Shown piece after piece: positions 60,266-64,000 of a DNA stretch of 64,000 bases. Where the stretch lies: NCBI GenBank assembly GCA_002007465.1, contig LNAC01000339.1, forward strand, positions 62,001 to 126,000, written 5' to 3'. A program made the position numbers and the translations under genes. The notes beneath the pieces are model-generated. The model was not told the DNA's origin. It worked only from the letters and a program-made list of their open reading frames with translations, and made no database searches. Position 1 is the stretch's first letter. Each line of letters opens with the position of its first letter. This DNA comes from Ailurus styani (taxonomy: Eukaryota > Chordata > Mammalia > Carnivora > Ailuridae).

Positions 60266-62104
60266 AACATGTAGAATCTGTTACCAATGTGAATAGTGAT
60301 CAAACAAAGTCAATGAGGGTAAAATTTAAAAAAAAATGTTAACAAAATTTTTCTCTTTAATGATATTAGCCATTAAAATTATAGTTTATACACAAATCAA
60401 AAATGTCTTAAATAATTTTGTATGTAATATTAGGAGACTAGCAAGCTGGAAAATGGTAATACTATCTTAGATTTCACACACTAAACTTACAGAGTTGATA
60501 TCTTTACATTATTTTCCCATGATATCTTTAATTATGAAGACAGGTATGAAAAATATTTCTCATACATTTTTGGGGAAAAAATCAGACATAATTTTACTAA
60601 GACACCTATTTTTACTAAAGTATTATTTTGAAGTATTCTAAAATCATTTTTTTATAAAAGGAAAAGATTACCTTTGAGAACTTTTTTTTTTACAGTCTGC
60701 ACAAATATAATTGAAAGGATAATCATAATATTTGGTATCACAAAAAATCAGTAGCTAAGTTATTAAACTACAAATAAAAATCACTTATTTTGTTTTAATC
60801 TTTATAATGAAAATTGTTTTCTCATAAAAAGATCAAAGTGTGCTTACTACTTCCTTGGATTTTTAAAGAGGTAATGAGCAGTAAACTTAGCAATTACTCA
60901 TACATATTACTAAATGTCATTCATTGAAGAGCAGCAAACTATGAAGAAGGAAAGATATCATCTATTAAGGGGAGAGACTTCGGTCTGATTTTATACTCCA
61001 TGAGTTCTCATTCTTTATTGTAATGCTTGAATAATTTTATGCACAGCATTACAAATAAAGGTAGAAAATTCTTGAAGTCTGTTTGACTTTGGTTTAATTG
61101 AAATGCCTCTTCCACAATCTTGTGTGCTAATTCAACCAGCAAACTTGATGTGCTTTTAAATGATACAAAGCTAGATAGTATATCACAATTTGCAAATGAT
61201 ACATCATGATGTTAAGAAAAATCTGTGTTGCTCTTACCAATCCACTGGCTTGGGTTTCTGTAAATCTTTTTTATCTGCACCAATAATTACCGTACTTCAG
61301 CAAGGCAGCTTTAATTAAATGTCATCCTTTAAAATCAAGAAACACTTACAAGGTCAAGTAGGTCTAGGATAAAACTAAAGTTTGCTCTCAAATCATGGAT
61401 TACTTGATATTCTGCTATAAAGAAAAATTGTAAATGGGGCATACATAATTCTCCTCATACAATTTTAATGAGATTTTGACCAGTTCGGAATTGTTTCCTC
61501 TGTATAATTTTGCATCTGTTAGTTGAACGATAATACCTTCTCAATTTTGACTGTAAAAAACATTTTCACAGGAAAGTATTTCATGCAATAAGTCTGGTAG
61601 TTCCTTTTTCTATAAAAATCATTTTATGAGACTTATAATCAGTTTTGCCAAATGAAGTAAAAGAACTACCTGGGTTACAATTCCCTACCTGCTTTGTAGA
61701 AGTTCAGAAGATAATTTTGTTAACTGTTTCATTCTATTTACTTGAATGTGTGTGTGTGAAATTATATGAGATATGTTGTACAATTTCTAAAATATTAAAG
61801 GGATAACCAGATCACATGTTGATTTCAATTGTTTGGGAAAAGTATGAAACCTTGAAATATTCAGTACCTACACATCGAAAAACAATACCTTCATTCTTTC
61901 ATTCAACTCTTCTATTTTGTATCTACCATATGTATATGGAAGTGACACATAAAGAAATGAACAATTAATTCTATAGGGCTAGTTAAACTTAATGCAGGTG
62001 CTGCAGTTCTAAAAAAATATAATAACATTTATTAATTACTTTAATGCAAAAATGACATCATTAGAACGTACGAATGGAAAATATTGTTCATTCAGCAGAT
62101 GAAC
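60266..62104. other. AT-rich, repeat-free stretch, candidate conserved noncoding DNA
   Basis: 1.8 kb with no recognisable transposon and no coding frame of 60 codons or more. It has many TAAT/ATTA, TTTGCAAAT-like and TTAATTAA-like words (for example around 61180-61200 and 61309-61320). Such composition is common in conserved developmental enhancers but is not proof. No gene seen. Confidence 0.4.
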
Positions 62105-62220
62105 AATAACAACAACAAGCCTGGCCCTAGATCACTCAGCTCATTAATGGCGACAATGGTATTTGAACCCAGTGAGTGGGATTCTAGAGTGTAAAATCAT
62201 AAGCCTTAAGCTCTTCAGCC
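62105..62220 (-). mobile_element. MIR relic
   Basis: Antisense MIR end: 'gatcactcagctcattaatg', 'gtatttgaacccagtgagtg' and 'cataagccttaagctctt'. Confidence 0.65.
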
Positions 62221-62706
62221 TCTAATAGGTAAAAATTTGCAGTTCGGACAAAACAGGATTTGAAAGGCTGTTGTATAAAATGGAAAACCTGAGCAAAGGT
62301 TTTTTCCAGCCTCATCTCAAATCCTGCATTAAGTCATATGCAGTGTTTATATGCATACACTCTCATCTCTGTATTTTATATATACTCTCACTCCATTTAG
62401 AAACCTCTCCCATCTTTGGCTTTTCTAATATCCTTTAAAACCCAACTTAATATACACACTTTCATTGTCTTTCTATCTCCTATCTCTCCTCTGTTCCCTT
62501 ACGTGGCCTATGTGTATTACTCTATTGAATTTAACACATTTTCTAATTAGCTAAATAATTATCACTAGTGTCTCACACAATAACTAGCCTAGTAAGTACT
62601 GATAAGATTTTGTTGACCTAAACTGAACTAAGCATGAACCTTGTCTTTTTATTGTTTTCCCTTCAGCCTGCTACATATTAGAAATTCAGACTTTTAATGA
62701 CTAAGT
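62221..62706. other. Intergenic stretch
   Basis: No gene. The pyrimidine-rich middle (62360-62520) is vaguely L2-like but is not assigned. Confidence 0.4.
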
Positions 62707-62739
62707 GAATGAACGAACGAATGAATGAATGAATGAATG
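62707..62739. repeat. (GAAT/GAAC)8 microsatellite
   Basis: Tetranucleotide array of GAAT with GAAC variants. Confidence 0.9.
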
Positions 62740-62769
62740 GGTTATATGTGTGCTGGACATGTGCATGTG

Positions 62770-62995
62770 ACTTAGTCTGTGAGGCCTGAGTTTGAATCCC
62801 ATTTCTACCATTTAATTGGCATTTAATTTGTCCAGATGCTCAGCTTCCGTTAGCCTCTGTTTCTTCATCTACTTAGAAGGGAAAATAAAAATTAGCTTCC
62901 CATATGATTACCAATATAGAATAAGATAATGTATGTGAAATGATCAGTATAGCACTTGATGGAGAGTCAATGTTCCATATATGGTGGTTGTTAGG
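62770..62995 (+). mobile_element. MIR, nearly full length
   Basis: Sense MIR landmarks in order: 'ctgagtttgaatcccatttc', 'taccatttaattggcattta', 'agcctctgtttcttcatcta', 'gataatgtatgtgaaatgat' and 'gtatagcacttgatggagag'. Confidence 0.85.
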
Positions 62996-64000
62996 TATCA
63001 ACTAATTAGGCATTAACCCAGCTAGGGTTTTGGTATTAGTATCGGTGGTATCATGAATATTCTTATTTTTATTCCTTAAAGGTTCCCCAAACCTGATCCT
63101 TCAACAATAGTCTAGACACAACAATGAATTAGGAACATTTACAAACTAGTTAATATAAAGATTAAAATAGGCAATATAAGATTGAGAATTTTTACTGTTT
63201 CAAAGGAAAAAAAGAAGTTCTAAAAATATGAGCATGTTTTACAGGGGGAACTGCAAGGAGTTATAAGTTGACCAAATCTGAACAAGTTTCATATGACTAC
63301 CAAGCTGTCCATTGATATTCATTTCCTAGAGACTACTAAATTATTCCACACTTCTGGAAAAAAGTCATTTAAATTTCCTTTTCATTATGTATACTGCCTT
63401 TGAGAGACCAGGGACCTTCCTAGAGAGACATTCAATGTGGGACTAAAACCATTTGAACCATTGACAGAGTGAAAATGGGTTATATTGGCGCAAAGTGAGA
63501 CATTTCTGTAAATGTTAAAGACTTTTAAAAGACTTTTAATAATATCTTAAAGTTATCCATATCTATTCTAGCCATGCAAAAACTTTAAATTTTGTACTTT
63601 CTTAGGATAGTTAGTAATATGCTTTAGTTAGTCATACATGAATTAGTAACTAGTGTCACTGAAAAATCAATGTAAACTAATTTTTTTCGTGAAATTTCAA
63701 AACAATTCATATAGAATTGGCATACAGACATCTGGTTATTCTCTAGTTGCACTTAGTATCATTTGTTCAAAATACAATGAAGAAAGAATGTTATTAAGTT
63801 AAAGGCTTATGTTTCCCAAAAATATCATTGCTTTACTAATCTCAGCCATATCTTAATTTAGGGACAACAAATATTTTAAAAATTCAAACAAAGCATTTTG
63901 TACCTCAGCTCTAATAAGATCCATGCATTGTTGATTATGTTTGCAAATTATACAAACATTGTTAATGCTGAAGATATTTAAATTTATAAGACAAAATAAA
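62996..64000. other. AT-rich intergenic stretch to window end
   Basis: No gene or repeat recognised. Confidence 0.5.

Noticed and set aside
1..64000. A novel gene system or operon
   Set aside because: All long-range structure I could read is explained by transposons, microsatellites and unassigned AT-rich intergenic DNA. I found no group of linked coding genes.

Overview
This window is mammalian nuclear DNA from a gene-poor, AT-rich region. The SINEs point to a caniform carnivore, most likely a mustelid (weasel, mink, badger or otter group). At least 18 tRNA-derived CAN-SINE copies are present. Most carry the head 'gggcgcctgggtggctcagtggg' type motif with a 'GGGTTAAAGCCTCTGC' segment, a CT-rich body and a (TAAA)n AATCTTT-A tail, which I recall as the mustelid form; the dog, cat and bear forms differ. 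I found no convincing protein-coding exon, tRNA, rRNA, CpG island, CRISPR array or microbial gene. Open frames of 60 to 124 codons are scattered on both strands; several are recognisable as fragments of L1 ORF2 or SINE, and the others look like chance.

Layout. 0-4 kb: a rearranged L1 (5'UTR piece, inverted ORF1/inter-ORF piece, forward ORF2 3' half) carrying two SINEs. 4-9 kb: a SINE, a (CT)24 microsatellite, a probable solo LTR with TATA box and poly(A) signal, and a SINE inserted into an older inverted SINE. 9.3-10.95 kb: an L1 with the inverted-5'/forward-3' structure of twin priming. 11-19.4 kb: MIRs, two SINEs, an antisense LTR-like element and an ancient unnamed repeat. 19.5-31.1 kb: two long degenerate L1s facing tail to tail, the right one reaching its 5'UTR, with two older SINEs inside it. 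31-45 kb: mostly unrecognised sequence with SINEs, L2 and MIR relics and a (CT)n(CA)n tract. 45.7-48.4 kb: an old L1 with a younger L1 3' end nested inside it, then an L2. 48.4-60.3 kb: six SINEs, MIR, L2 and L1 relics, a second antisense LTR-like stretch and a perfect 18-bp inverted repeat. 60.3-62 kb: an AT-rich stretch without recognisable repeats. The end holds two MIRs.

There is no operon or pathway here. What can be read is the insertion history. Ancient MIR and L2 copies are interrupted by CAN-SINEs. Degenerate L1s carry SINEs of both the older caniform-like type and the younger mustelid-like type. The younger SINEs have nearly perfect 11-16 bp target-site duplications, so they are recent. 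I do not see evidence for a previously undescribed biological system. The most unusual items are structural: the twin-primed L1, the tail-to-tail L1 junction lacking both 3' ends, the nested inverted SINEs, the LTR with preserved control signals and the palindrome near 56.5 kb. Edges of old repeats are estimates by eye.
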